The notes under the pieces: model-generated
Databases searched by the model: none
Seen by the model: only the letters and a program-made list of their open reading frames with translations
What the model was told of the DNA's origin: nothing
Shown here: piece after piece, positions 7,019 to 15,552 of the stretch
How the letters are laid out: each line of letters opens with the position of its first letter
Numbering within the stretch: the stretch's first letter is position 1
Position numbers and translations under genes: made by a program
NCBI GenBank assembly: GCA_035294145.1
Contig: DATGLL010000163.1
Span: forward strand, 1-46,648
Origin: CADDZO01 sp035294145
GTDB taxonomy: Bacteria; Chloroflexota; Dormibacteria; Dormibacterales; Dormibacteraceae
Reading direction: 5' to 3'
Length of the DNA stretch: 46,648 nt

Positions 7019-8545
7019 CTACTGGAAGTAGGCGTGCTGCACCCTGACGTCCCCGTTGACGGTCGTCACCAGACCGTGGAGACGCTTCGAGTAAGCCACC
7101 GGCTGGACGAGGAAGTAGATGGGGATGGAGGGGGCCAGCTGGTAGAGCAGCCGGTTGAGCTGGTCATACAGCGGCTTCTGCTCCTGCTGGGTGTAGGCCG
7201 AGGCGATCTTGGCCAGCAGGTCGTCGACCCCCGGGTACCTGGGCACCCCGTTCAAGGCCCCGAACATGGTCTGGTAGCCCTGGAAGGGGCTGGCCAGGAA
7301 GTACCAACCGATCTGGACCATGGGGATGCCGCCGTTCTGCAGCTTGGCCACGCAGCTGTTCACCGGCTCCTGGACGATCTGCAGGTTGATACCGGCCTTG
7401 GCCATGTCCTGCTTCTCGATCGTGGCCGCCTGCGTGGTGTCGCTCGAGAAGGTGCAGATCTGCACCGTGATGCCGTTGGGATAGCCCGCTTGCGCGAGGA
7501 GCTGTCGCGCCTGATCAGGATGGTAGCCGTAGTTGGGGATGTCCTTGGTGTAAGCCCAGTAGTTTGGTGGCACGTACTCCCAGGCAGGGCCCTGGCTCAC
7601 CCCCGTACCGACCATCGCGTTGGCAAGCTTGACCCGGTCGATGGCCATGTTGGCGGCCCGTCGGACGCGGACGTCGTTGAACGGAGGTTGGTTGTTGTTG
7701 GTGGTGACGATGGCCAGGCTCAACGTGGGCAGGTTCTTGATGACCATGTTGGGGTTGCTGCCCCGCAGCGAGGGAATGTTCGTGGCGGGGACATTCTGCA
7801 TCGCAGCGAAGTCCACCTGGCCGGCCACGACCGCGTTGGTCATGGCGGTGGCATCCGCGATGATCTTGTAGGTGATGCCACTGAGCTTGATCGCGCTCTT
7901 GTTCCAGTAGTCAGGGAACCTGACGAGGTCGATCTCGCTGCCCGGCGTCCAAGACTTGAGCATGAACGGGCCGGTCCCGACCGGATGCCGACCATAGTCC
8001 TTGCCGTACTTCTGAAGGGCCGTCGGGGAGATGATCTGGCCGGCGCGGAAGCTGAGGATCGCCGGGAGCACCGAGTACTGCTGCCTCAAGTTCAGGTCGA
8101 TCGTGTAGTCATCGACCACGGTCTCGGAGACGACCGGGGCGAGGTCGAACCAGACCCCAAGGCTCCGATAGTGGTCGAGGCTGATCTTCACCGCCTCAGC
8201 GTTGAACGGCGTCCCGTCCTGGAACTTGACCCCACGACGCAGATGCATGCGGAAGGTCAACTTGTCGGGCCCGAGAAACGACCAGCTGGTCGCGAGTCCC
8301 GGCTTGGGATCGGTTGTCTTTGGATCTGAGACCGTCAACGTGTCGTAGATCGAGTTGCTGAAGTAAGCGTCCCAACCACTGATCCCGGCGCCTGGGTCCA
8401 GCGAGTCCGGCTCGCCAGGGGCGGCGTAGTAGAGCACATTGCCATGCGGGGGAGGCCCATTCGTGGACCTGGAGCCGCCGGTCCCGCAAGCAGCCGCGAC
8501 CACCCCTGCGAGCAATGCCAAGCAGAGCACACGTCCGAATCTCAT
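7019..8545 (-). CDS. ABC transporter substrate-binding lipoprotein, SBP family 5 (peptide/nickel type)
   Basis: The start was set at ATG 8545 because it follows a strong ribosome binding site (GGAAGGAGGAGTG) and begins a lipoprotein signal (MRFGRVLCLALLAGVVAAAC, lipobox Cys20). The mature 508-residue precursor shows the SBP_bac_5 pattern: EPDSLDPGAGISGWDAYF, then a YDTLTV block, then LRRGVKFQDGTPFNAEAVK. Such proteins capture oligopeptides, nickel complexes, glutathione or other solutes outside the membrane for a Dpp/Opp-type permease. No permease or ATPase gene is adjacent, so this is an orphan binding protein that either shares a permease encoded elsewhere or has a sensing role. The substrate cannot be inferred. 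Confidence 0.9.
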   Translation of the reverse strand: MRFGRVLCLALLAGVVAAACGTGGSRSTNGPPPHGNVLYYAAPGEPDSLDPGAGISGWDAYFSNSIYDTLTVSDPKTTDPKPGLATSWSFLGPDKLTFRMHLRRGVKFQDGTPFNAEAVKISLDHYRSLGVWFDLAPVVSETVVDDYTIDLNLRQQYSVLPAILSFRAGQIISPTALQKYGKDYGRHPVGTGPFMLKSWTPGSEIDLVRFPDYWNKSAIKLSGITYKIIADATAMTNAVVAGQVDFAAMQNVPATNIPSLRGSNPNMVIKNLPTLSLAIVTTNNNQPPFNDVRVRRAANMAIDRVKLANAMVGTGVSQGPAWEYVPPNYWAYTKDIPNYGYHPDQARQLLAQAGYPNGITVQICTFSSDTTQAATIEKQDMAKAGINLQIVQEPVNSCVAKLQNGGIPMVQIGWYFLASPFQGYQTMFGALNGVPRYPGVDDLLAKIASAYTQQEQKPLYDQLNRLLYQLAPSIPIYFLVQPVAYSKRLHGLVTTVNGDVRVQHAYFQ

Positions 8546-8634
8546 CACTCCTCCTTCCTCCCTGCGGTGGCTCAACCCAGGACCAGCTGCGCGGCGTCCA
8601 GGGCAGGCAGCCACCTTCAATCCCTCGCGAGTTC

Positions 8635-8663
8635 AGTTTCCCCTGCCCGATCGGATCCGTCAA
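8635..8663 (-). promoter_or_regulatory. Candidate promoter of the SBP gene
   Basis: A -35 TTGACG (5/6) at 8658-8663 and GAAACT (3/6) at 8635-8640 are separated by 17 nt, placed about 90 nt upstream of the start codon. Confidence 0.4.
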
Positions 8664-8927
8664 GGCGTGCGCAATTTGCCGTCACGCCCCGTGGCACTGG
8701 CCAAGGAGGCGATGCTGGCAGCGACCAACCTCCTCGATGTCGAGCACCGTTCCGCATGCGGAGACATCGCTATTGACCGGCGCTCGATAAGGCGCTACGC
8801 GGCGATGCGGCCCGTGGTCCTGGCAATGGCCCCACGGGCACTCAAGGGGCGGGCCCGGTGCTCGGGCGGCCAGCCCCCGCTCTCGGCCTAGAGGTCCCCC
8901 TGGGGCAGGGCCTCGAGGCTGGCGACC

Positions 8928-9311
8928 TCAGGCAAGGCTGGCCTCGGCTTCGATCTCGACCCGCCAGCGCGGGTCGAGCAGACCCGCGACCACCACCATC
9001 GTCGCCACCGGCCGGCGGAGACGGAACGTCTCGCCGTGGACCGCCCCCACCGCCTCGGCATCGGCAGCATCGACCAGGAAGATCCGCGTGCGGACCACGT
9101 CCGCGAGGTCAGCCCCGAGCTCGCGCAACGCCTGGGCGATGATCTCGAGGCAACGACGGGCTTGGGCATGGGGATCGGGGTCGACCGTGCCGTCGGGCCA
9201 GATCGGCGCCGTGCCTGCCACCAGCACCCGGTCACCGACCCGCAGGGCACGACAGAACCCGATCCGTTCCTCGAACGGGGACCCGCTGCCGACGCGCTGC
9301 CGAGGCGGCAC
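8928..9311 (-). CDS. RidA/YjgF/YER057c family protein
   Basis: From GTG 9311 the product has 127 residues, the usual length of Rid proteins. The pattern is typical: PFEERIGFCRALRVGDRVLV, then VAGTAPIWPDG, a LEIIAQALRELGADLADVV helix and a VEIEAEASLA end. In enamine/imine deaminase RidA a conserved Arg lies in the block before VEIEA. Here that block reads VVVAGLLDPRWRVEIEAEA, so the catalytic Arg appears absent, as in the Rid subgroups thought not to have classical deaminase activity. A longer upstream frame exists, but family length and the promoter geometry at 9318-9346 favour GTG 9311. Confidence 0.85.
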   Translation of the reverse strand: MPPRQRVGSGSPFEERIGFCRALRVGDRVLVAGTAPIWPDGTVDPDPHAQARRCLEIIAQALRELGADLADVVRTRIFLVDAADAEAVGAVHGETFRLRRPVATMVVVAGLLDPRWRVEIEAEASLA

Positions 9312-9317
9312 CCGCGT

Positions 9318-9346
9318 ACTGTAGCAGGCCCGTCGGCGCCCGCCAA
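9318..9346 (-). promoter_or_regulatory. Probable leaderless promoter of the RidA-family gene
   Basis: TTGGCG (4/6) at 9341-9346, a 17-nt spacer and TACAGT (4/6) at 9318-9323 sit 6 nt before the GTG. This is the arrangement of a leaderless transcript, and no Shine-Dalgarno is present. Confidence 0.5.
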
Positions 9347-9439
9347 CGGCCCCGTGGGCGGCCCCGGCCCCGCCTGGCCTTGCCCGCTGCCCCATGGGCT
9401 CCCCTCCAGTCGAGACCTTCAGACTCAGATAAGGTGATA

Positions 9440-9458
9440 GTTGCTGCTCGTCAGCAAC
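9440..9458 (+). repeat. Inverted repeat 7-5-7 upstream of the small ORF
   Basis: GTTGCTG-CTCGT-CAGCAAC is a perfect dyad in the intergenic region, about 65 nt before the 86-residue ORF. It could be an operator or a 5' UTR hairpin. Confidence 0.4.
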
Positions 9459-9520
9459 GACCGGCTGCGGTCATCGCCGCAGCCGGGCCAGGAACCGCCG
9501 AGCCGTGGCAGGAGGGTGGG

Positions 9521-9781
9521 ATGAACGAGGCGTGGACCCGAGCCCCAGGAGGGTCAGTCAGCTTCGCTCGGTTCGGGCTGAGCCGGGCGGCCCTGCAGGC
9601 GGCCATCACGGCCGAGCTGGAGCAGGCCGAGGACAGCCGGGATCCGGCGGTCATCGCCTCCGCGGTGGCCGCGGCCATCGAGGCCAACAACCGGGAGCTG
9701 CTCCGACAGCTGAATCAGGTGTGGACATTGGTGGACACATCGCCCATGGTCAGGGCCGATGAGGGCTCCTCGGAGGACTGA
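9521..9781 (+). CDS. Small hypothetical protein (86 aa)
   Basis: ATG 9521 was chosen over the upstream in-frame starts because it follows GGCAGGAGGGTGGG, a good ribosome binding site. The protein is soluble and mostly helical by appearance, with an Ala/Glu-rich central stretch (LSRAALQAAITAELEQAEDS, then AVAAAIEANNRELLRQLNQV) and an acidic C-terminus. There is no signal peptide, membrane segment or recognisable family motif. It stands alone, and the inverted repeat at 9440-9458 lies in its upstream region. Confidence 0.6.
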   Translation: MNEAWTRAPGGSVSFARFGLSRAALQAAITAELEQAEDSRDPAVIASAVAAAIEANNRELLRQLNQVWTLVDTSPMVRADEGSSED

Positions 9782-10481
9782 GGCGGAGCCCCCGGCTTTC
9801 GCCGCAGCCGCGCGGCAGAGGGCGAACCTCTCCCGACCAGGTCGAGGCCCCGGGATCGGGCTGGCCGTGTCATCTCCCGCGCTGGGGGGCGAGGCGGCGG
9901 GCTGGCCGGAGGCCGGCGGGGCAGGAGCCCAGCGAGCTCCAAGTCAGCGGGAGACGACGTCAGCCGCCACCGCGTAGGCGCCCGGCCAGGGCCAGTCGGA
10001 CCTTCTCGGCCCCCCTCTGACCTCCAGGCCGCACGCTCGGCCGGGGCCCCCTCAGCAGCAACGGTGCCGACCGGCGACCGCAGGCGAGGCCTGCCGATAT
10101 TCGCCCCATCCCGGTGGGCGACATGAAGGCCGAGCCCGGGATCCAAGCGGCCCTGTGGAGGGCGTGGAGAGGGCGGCAGGAGAGGACCTGACCCGCCCCG
10201 GCCGGCGCTGCCCAGGCCCCGATCCCGAGGATGGACGGTTGACGCCACCTCCGGGTGTCGGTAGGTGAGATCATCGTGTTGATAACAGCTGCCAACTCAA
10301 CCTCCATGGGGTCGGCGATGCCCCAGCTCCCCTCCTTGAGGCCGGCACCCCTGCTGATCGGGGCCCCCGGCGCGATACGCGACCGCGAAGGCGGCAACGG
10401 AGACCGACCCAGGGACCTCATCGACGGTCGCAGGCTGGTCCTAGGGCTGGCCGCAACCGCGATCGAATCCTGAGGGGGGCG
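9782..10481. other. 700-nt intergenic region, no supported gene
   Basis: Several open frames cross this region on both strands, including a GTG-initiated frame at 10255-10473. None has a ribosome binding site together with a plausible residue composition. The stretch around 10260-10310 is less GC-rich than its surroundings. Confidence 0.4.
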
Positions 10482-11114
10482 ATGGGCCGGGAGGGACAGC
10501 CCGTGGTCGAGCTCCTGCCCCATCCGCTCACCCTGGAAGGAGTGCGCACCGCCGCCGCCGGGTGCCGAGCCTGTGAGCTCTGGCGTGGGGGGACCCAGAC
10601 CGTCTTCGGGGAGGGGACGCCTCCTTGCCCGATCATGCTGGTGGGCGAGCAGCCGGGTGATCGTGAGGACCTGGAGGGACGGCCCTTTGTGGGCCCAGCG
10701 GGGGACCTGTTGAACCGCGCCCTAGGCGAGGCCGGCTTGGATCGGGAGGCGGCCTACGTCACCAACGCGGTGAAGCACTTCCGCTGGGTGGGGCAAGGCG
10801 GGAGACGTCGCACCCGTCAGCCCGGGGTTGCCCACATCGTCGCCTGCCGGCCCTGGCTCGAGGCGGAGATCGAGCTCGTGCGGCCTCGGCTGATCGCGCT
10901 GCTGGGAGCGGTGGCGGCTCGAAGCGTCCTCGGGCACGAGGTCCGCGTCCTCGAGCAACGCGGCCAGATCCGTCCATCCCCCTTCGGGGTGCCGGCCATG
11001 ATCACCGTCCACCCCTCCTCGGTCCTCCGCTCCCCCGACCCCCAGAGCCGGCAGCGAGCCTACGCCGAGCTGGTCGCGGACCTGACCAGCGTCGCACGCT
11101 GGCTCAAGGCCTGA
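10482..11114 (+). CDS. udgX: UdgX-family uracil-DNA binding/glycosylase protein lacking the crosslinking His
   Basis: This 210-residue protein belongs to the family 4/UdgX uracil-DNA glycosylases. Motifs seen are CRAC (Cys28, Cys31, iron-sulfur ligands), the UdgX-type motif A GEQPGDRED (55-63), VTNAVKHFRW (93-102), IVACRPW (119-125) and the catalytic-loop motif HPSSVLR (177-183). Family knowledge: UdgX carries a KRRIH loop whose His forms a covalent bond with the uracil-derived abasic site. Here the equivalent loop reads RRRTR (108-112), so the His is replaced by Arg. The protein may therefore excise uracil or bind it without the covalent trap. The start ATG 10482 follows GAGGGGGGCG. No repair partner gene is adjacent. 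Confidence 0.85.
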   Translation: MGREGQPVVELLPHPLTLEGVRTAAAGCRACELWRGGTQTVFGEGTPPCPIMLVGEQPGDREDLEGRPFVGPAGDLLNRALGEAGLDREAAYVTNAVKHFRWVGQGGRRRTRQPGVAHIVACRPWLEAEIELVRPRLIALLGAVAARSVLGHEVRVLEQRGQIRPSPFGVPAMITVHPSSVLRSPDPQSRQRAYAELVADLTSVARWLKA

Positions 11115-11385
11115 CGTCATGGTTGACGACGTCGCCTAGCCGCGCTGCTCGCTGACGGTCGCGACGGCGGGGACCTCACCGCCCAGGCCGGATCGTCTCC
11201 CGTGGCGGCCAGCCCTGCCCGAGCGTCCCCGAAGCTCCACCCGCCCTGTCGCCACCTCGCGGCTCGCCGCCCTTGAGTCAGCCGACGGCCCGGTGATCGG
11301 ACGGCCTCAGGCCGGCGGGGAAGCCAGGGGGCATCGACCGGGCGCTGGCTGGAGGCCGGGGGCGCCACCCCACCGCCAGGCCGGA

Positions 11386-12153
11386 TCAGGGCTGCGGCTC
11401 TGCCTCCCCCTCCCGCGGCCCGAGCACGACCTCCTGGGCGGCCCCGACCTCGATGATGGCGAAGGGACGACGGATGACCGGTTGGGCCACGTTCCGAACC
11501 GGGACGCCGCCAGGCGTCACCGCCTCCGGGCTCCCGGCATGGGCATGACCGTGGAGGGCGAGCATCGCCCCGCCGTCGTCGATGGCCCTGGCGAGCAGGT
11601 AGCTGCCCAGGAACGGCCACCGACCTGGGTGCTCGCCGAGCAACGTCCCCTCCACCGGCGCGTAGTGCAGGAGCGCCACGCGGAAGCCACCGTCCGAGGC
11701 CGAGAGGAGGGCCTCCCGGAGAGAGTCGGCAGAGCGCCGCGCCTCGGCGGCGAAAGCCTTCACCTGCGGCTCCCCGAACTCGGTGGCGCACGCTCCCGCG
11801 AACCCCCCTCCGAATCCCTTGACGCCCGCGATCACGAGCGGGGCTCCGCCGACGGTCAGGGTGACACACTCACCCTCCAGGACGCTGATGCCATCGCTCG
11901 ACAGGATCGTCGCGATCTCGGCCTCCCGACCGTGGTGATAGTCGTGGTTCCCGAGCACCGCGATCACCGGGAAGGGCAGCCCCCGGAGCTCTCTGACCAG
12001 GACCCTCGCCTCCTGGGGCAGGCCTCGATAGGTCAGGTCACCGGCCAGGAGAAGGACGTCGATCTGCCCCACCGCCGCCTCGAGGTGAGGACGAAGCCGG
12101 CCCTCCGAGTCGTCGCTGAAGTGGAGGTCGCCGACGGCGGCGAGGCGGATCAC
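11386..12153 (-). CDS. Calcineurin-like metallophosphoesterase
   Basis: This 255-residue protein has the full set of metallophosphoesterase motifs: GDLH (Asp9, His11), GDLT (39-41), GNHD (69-71), LLHYAP and the closing GHAHAG. These residues build a two-metal site for hydrolysis of phosphomono- or diesters. The substrate is unknown; candidates are cyclic nucleotides, nucleotides or phosphoproteins. The gene starts with GTG, overlapping the stop of the upstream nucleotidyltransferase-BON gene by four bases (GTGA). The two are therefore translationally coupled and probably functionally linked. Confidence 0.88.
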   Translation of the reverse strand: MIRLAAVGDLHFSDDSEGRLRPHLEAAVGQIDVLLLAGDLTYRGLPQEARVLVRELRGLPFPVIAVLGNHDYHHGREAEIATILSSDGISVLEGECVTLTVGGAPLVIAGVKGFGGGFAGACATEFGEPQVKAFAAEARRSADSLREALLSASDGGFRVALLHYAPVEGTLLGEHPGRWPFLGSYLLARAIDDGGAMLALHGHAHAGSPEAVTPGGVPVRNVAQPVIRRPFAIIEVGAAQEVVLGPREGEAEPQP

Positions 12154-12983
12154 TCCGGCACCCGGACCTCGACCCGGACCGGATGAGCGCCAACGACCTG
12201 GCGCGTCACCTCCTCCACGACCTCACGCCGACGGGCCGTGGCCACCTCCCCGCTCACCACCAACTCACCAGCCTGGACGGACACCGACAGCGGTGCCTCG
12301 CAGAGCCGAGGGTCGGTGGCCAGGGCCTGGTGCACCCGCGCCACCAGATGATGGTCTGCCTCGGTCGCAGCCTCACCCTGCACGCCGCGCAGGGCGCACT
12401 CGGCCAGCTCACGGAGGACCGGCTCCGACACCAGGACGCCGCAGGAGAGCGCGTAGAGGAGGAGGCTCAGAACCCGGGCGGCGAAGGGGCGGGCCCGCCA
12501 CCTGAGGTACTCCCAGTCGATCCCGCCTCGCTCCAGGATGGCGACCGCGTCGTACCAGTGCCGAGGGACGTGCTCGGCGGCCGCCATCGCCTTGATCACG
12601 ACCAAGTCCTCCGAGCCCAGGGCCAGCACCCGGCGGCCGCCGATGGTGACCTCCCGGCGATACGCGAGCATGCGCTCGTCGAGCACCAGGCCGCCTTTCG
12701 AGCGGAAGATCAGGTCGACCATCACGTCGCCGGCAAAGGCCTTGTAGAGCCAGGCCTCGTCCGTCCGCTCCGTCCGGAAGCCCGCCCTCCCCAGCGCCTC
12801 CAGGGCGGGCAAGGCCCGCTCCGGGGCGACGAAGATGTCCACGTCCCGAGTGCGGCGAGGGCGACCGACCGTTGCCGAGGCGAGGCCTCCCATCAACGCG
12901 TACTCGATCCCCTGCCGCTCCAGGACGTCCACCGCCTGGACCAGGACCGTCTCCATCTGCCGCGGTCCGGTCCCCCTACGCAT
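12150..12983 (-). CDS. Nucleotidyltransferase-fold protein with C-terminal BON domain
   Basis: From ATG 12983 the protein has 277 residues; ATG 12956 is an alternative, and longer upstream frames look non-coding. The N-terminal part has the minimal nucleotidyltransferase signature: MGGLASATVGRPRRTRDVDI, with Gly32-Gly33 and the metal-binding Asp47/Asp49. It then follows the pattern of DUF6036/AbiEii-like proteins, with LGSEDLVVIKAMAA and HWYDAVAIL. The last 65 residues (from about 212) look like a BON domain (LSVSVQAGELVVSGEVATAR, followed by a Val-rich strand end), a fold usually found in periplasmic or membrane-binding proteins. This combination is unusual. The gene overlaps the metallophosphoesterase start by four bases. 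No AbiEi-type antitoxin gene is present. Confidence 0.7.
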   Translation of the reverse strand: MRRGTGPRQMETVLVQAVDVLERQGIEYALMGGLASATVGRPRRTRDVDIFVAPERALPALEALGRAGFRTERTDEAWLYKAFAGDVMVDLIFRSKGGLVLDERMLAYRREVTIGGRRVLALGSEDLVVIKAMAAAEHVPRHWYDAVAILERGGIDWEYLRWRARPFAARVLSLLLYALSCGVLVSEPVLRELAECALRGVQGEAATEADHHLVARVHQALATDPRLCEAPLSVSVQAGELVVSGEVATARRREVVEEVTRQVVGAHPVRVEVRVPE

Positions 12984-13581
12984 GCGATGCTCGACCCTCG
13001 AGCCGCGCCGCGCCGGCGGGCCCCAGACCCTCTCGGGATCCAGCACGGTGCCGCGAGGGGCGGCAAGCCGGGCCAGCTGCGGTCGCCGGCCGGCGAAGGA
13101 GCGTGTCGCCGGCTCGCGGTCTCGCCCAATCGACCCCTCCGGCCGGGAGAGGGGCGCCACCATGAGGAGGCGTCATCACCATGCGACCCAGGGGTGTCGC
13201 ACCCCACCACCTCACCAGGTCCGCGACGGACACAACATCTTTTATGGAGAAAGAATGATACCGAAATTAACATCCTATCACTCATCACCTCTATGGTGAG
13301 TGGCCACGAACGGGGCATCGTCGTGAGGGACTTGGCCCTCCTCCCCATCCCACCCTCGGACCCCCTCCCCCGCCGGCAGGATGAGGCGGCCCAGGGCCGT
13401 CGACGCCCCACGCGCTCGACGGCGCCCGATCCCGACCTGGCAACGAGGGGGACGATGGGATGTAATGGGGGGATGTCGCGGAGCCGTGGGACCGGCTCCG
13501 ACGGCCTCACTCCAAGAGTCGGAGGGAGGCATCGTGCGATGCCGTCGACGAACCGAGCAGGGCGACGAAGGGGGATCCTGA
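12984..13581. other. Divergent intergenic region with an AT-rich island
   Basis: About 600 nt separate the minus-strand nucleotidyltransferase gene from the plus-strand receiver gene. A conspicuously AT-rich island at about 13225-13290 stands out from the GC-rich background. It probably holds promoters for one or both genes. I could not assign -35/-10 pairs with confidence. Confidence 0.5.
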
Positions 13582-14001
13582 ATGGCGCACACCAGAAGCG
13601 ATCAGTCGTCTGAGGCCCTAAGGCTTCTCCTGGTCGAGGACGACCCCGAGGTGGCGGCGATGTATCGATTTCGCCTGGAGCTGGACGGCTACCTGGTGGA
13701 GCAGGTCTTCGACGGGGAGAGCGCGCTCCAAAGGGCGACCCAGGACCCACCGGACCTGGTGTTCTTGGACCTGCGGTTGCCCGGCATGGGTGGTCTCGAG
13801 CTGCTCCGGGCGTTGCGCGCCTCCGAGGCCACACGTACCCTCCCGGTCGTGATCCTGACCGCCCACGACGAGCCAGAGCTACGCGCTCAGGGAGCCGAGC
13901 TCGGCGCGCTCGACTACCTCATCAAGTCGCAGCACGCCCCGGGCGAGGTCGCGAGTCGGATCCTCCGCTGGGTCGAGGACCCGGCCTTTCGGAGCGCCTA
14001 G
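13582..14001 (+). CDS. Stand-alone response-regulator receiver domain
   Basis: This 139-residue protein is a complete CheY-like receiver with no output domain. Acidic-pocket residues are Glu19/Asp20/Asp21, the phosphoacceptor is Asp63 in FLDLRLPGMGG, the switch Thr93 is in ILTAHDE and the conserved Lys115 is in DYLIKS. All phosphorylation residues are present. No histidine kinase is adjacent; the nearest kinase, at 21 kb, has its own regulator. It probably works in a phosphorelay or as a diffusible single-domain regulator. The short GGGGGA site upstream is a modest ribosome binding site. Confidence 0.9.
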   Translation: MAHTRSDQSSEALRLLLVEDDPEVAAMYRFRLELDGYLVEQVFDGESALQRATQDPPDLVFLDLRLPGMGGLELLRALRASEATRTLPVVILTAHDEPELRAQGAELGALDYLIKSQHAPGEVASRILRWVEDPAFRSA

Positions 14002-14136
14002 ATCCCTGATCGGCACCCCCACGGCCCGGCGCCGCCGGCACCGGCGGCCCGGGCCCGGTCCTCGGCGGCGTGGCGGCCCGAGGTGGCCGCCAGCGGCGGC
14101 CGGAGGGAAGGGGTCGTCTCGACGGGACAGGCCAGA

Positions 14137-14160
14137 GGCCCGCCTCCCGGGAGGCGGGCC
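14137..14160. terminator. Perfect 24-bp palindrome between convergent genes
   Basis: Two 12-bp arms (GGCCCGCCTCCC and its complement, no spacer) lie 46 nt past the amt stop and 136 nt past the receiver gene stop. Both transcripts could form the hairpin. There is no T-tract, so it would be a GC-only bidirectional terminator. Confidence 0.55.
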
Positions 14161-14205
14161 CCGCACGAGGAAGAGACCCCAGCAGTGACCGACCCGACGC
14201 GAGGG

Positions 14206-15552
14206 TCAGGCGTCAGAGGCGACCGGGACCAGGTCGAGCGAGGTCTCGCCGTGCACGACGACGTCGCCGGCCTCGAGCTCGGCCTCGGTCATGCGCAGCG
14301 GCACCAGGAGGCCCACCACCGAGATCACGACGAAGGTGGCCACAACGTCGTAGAGGACGATCACCCCCAAGGCCAGGGCCTGCACCAGCAGCTGATGAGG
14401 GTTGCCGTAGAGGAGCCCGGTGACGGTCACCGCAGCCGTCTTGCCGGTGCCGGGGTAGACGACGATGCTCGGCGTCGCGAGCAGCCCGGTCATGAGTCCC
14501 CCCAAGGCGCCGGCCACGAAGTGGGTGTGCATGACCCCCAAGGTGTCGTCGATCCGGCCCAGGAAGCCAGGCAACCTCAGCTTGTTCATGGTGAGCCAGG
14601 GCACGACGCCGGCGCAGGCCCCGATGGCCAGCGCCCCGAAGCCGTCGACGTAGCCGGCCGCGGGGGTGATGGCCACCAGCCCCGCGATCATGCCGTTGAT
14701 CATCCCGGTCACGTTGGCTCGCCCACGGCTGAAGACGTCCAGGAACATCCAAGCGAGCAGCGCCGCGCCCGTGGCCACGTTGGTGTTGAGGACCGCCGAG
14801 GAGGCGTCGGCGCTGGCGAAGTAGGGATCGCCGCCGTTGAAGCCGTTCCAGCCCAGCCAGAGCAGGCCGCCGCCGGCGATGGCCATGATGAGGTTGCTCG
14901 GGGTCGCGTCCTCACGGTCGCGGGCGATCCGAGGGCCGACCACCGCGGCCGCGACCACCCCCGAGACGCCGGCTGCGACGTGGATCACGTAGCCGCCGCT
15001 GTAGTCGACGGCGCCCATCTGCGCCAGCCAGCCCCCACCCCAGAGCAGGAACGCGCCCACCGAGTAGACGAAGGTGATCCACAGGGGGACGAAGAGCATC
15101 CAGGCCTTGAAGCTCATCCGGCCCAGCAGCGCCCCACCCAGGATGATCACGGTGATGGCGGCGAAGACGAACTGGAAGTACACCAGGGCGGAGCCAGGGA
15201 AACGCAGGTCGGGGATCAGCCCGGACAGCAACGGGATCTGCGCCCGCCCCTGCTCGGCGCCGGAGAAGAGCACCGGCCAGGGGATGCCCAAGAACCCTGG
15301 CCCGACCGGCACCGGCTTGCCGAAGCTCATGCTGTAGGCCCATAGCGTCCAAACGACGAGGGTCATGGCGAAGGCGTAGAGGACCATCAACGACGAGTTG
15401 ACCGCCCATTTCCGCTTCATCAGACCCGCGTACAGGATGGCCAGCCCAGGCACGCTCTGGAGCCCCACGAAGGTGGCCGCCGTGAGCTGCCAGCCGGTAT
15501 GCCCGGGATCGAGCCACCCCGGCGCTGGAACCAATGCGAGATACGCCAACAT
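14206..15552 (-). CDS. amt: Ammonium transporter, Amt/Mep/Rh family
   Basis: This 448-residue membrane protein has about 11 spans. The conserved pore twin histidines are His191 (in DYSGGYVIHVAAG) and His344 (in DDTLGVMHTHF), and the family block LLWLGWNGFNGG is present. Amt proteins conduct ammonium into the cell. The start at ATG 15552 has an excellent ribosome binding site (AAGGGAGGTGC). No GlnK/PII gene follows. The 3' end is close to a strong palindrome that probably ends transcription. The N-terminus has no long signal peptide; the first membrane span begins at about residue 20. Confidence 0.93.
   Translation of the reverse strand: MLAYLALVPAPGWLDPGHTGWQLTAATFVGLQSVPGLAILYAGLMKRKWAVNSSLMVLYAFAMTLVVWTLWAYSMSFGKPVPVGPGFLGIPWPVLFSGAEQGRAQIPLLSGLIPDLRFPGSALVYFQFVFAAITVIILGGALLGRMSFKAWMLFVPLWITFVYSVGAFLLWGGGWLAQMGAVDYSGGYVIHVAAGVSGVVAAAVVGPRIARDREDATPSNLIMAIAGGGLLWLGWNGFNGGDPYFASADASSAVLNTNVATGAALLAWMFLDVFSRGRANVTGMINGMIAGLVAITPAAGYVDGFGALAIGACAGVVPWLTMNKLRLPGFLGRIDDTLGVMHTHFVAGALGGLMTGLLATPSIVVYPGTGKTAAVTVTGLLYGNPHQLLVQALALGVIVLYDVVATFVVISVVGLLVPLRMTEAELEAGDVVVHGETSLDLVPVASDA

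Noticed and set aside
10255..10473. GTG-initiated 72-residue ORF
   Set aside because: No ribosome binding site. The opposite strand is equally open, and no family pattern is visible.
12150..12983. AbiEii-type toxin of a toxin-antitoxin system
   Set aside because: The nucleotidyltransferase motif is present, but there is no AbiEi-like antitoxin partner, and the fusion and coupling are to BON and a phosphoesterase.
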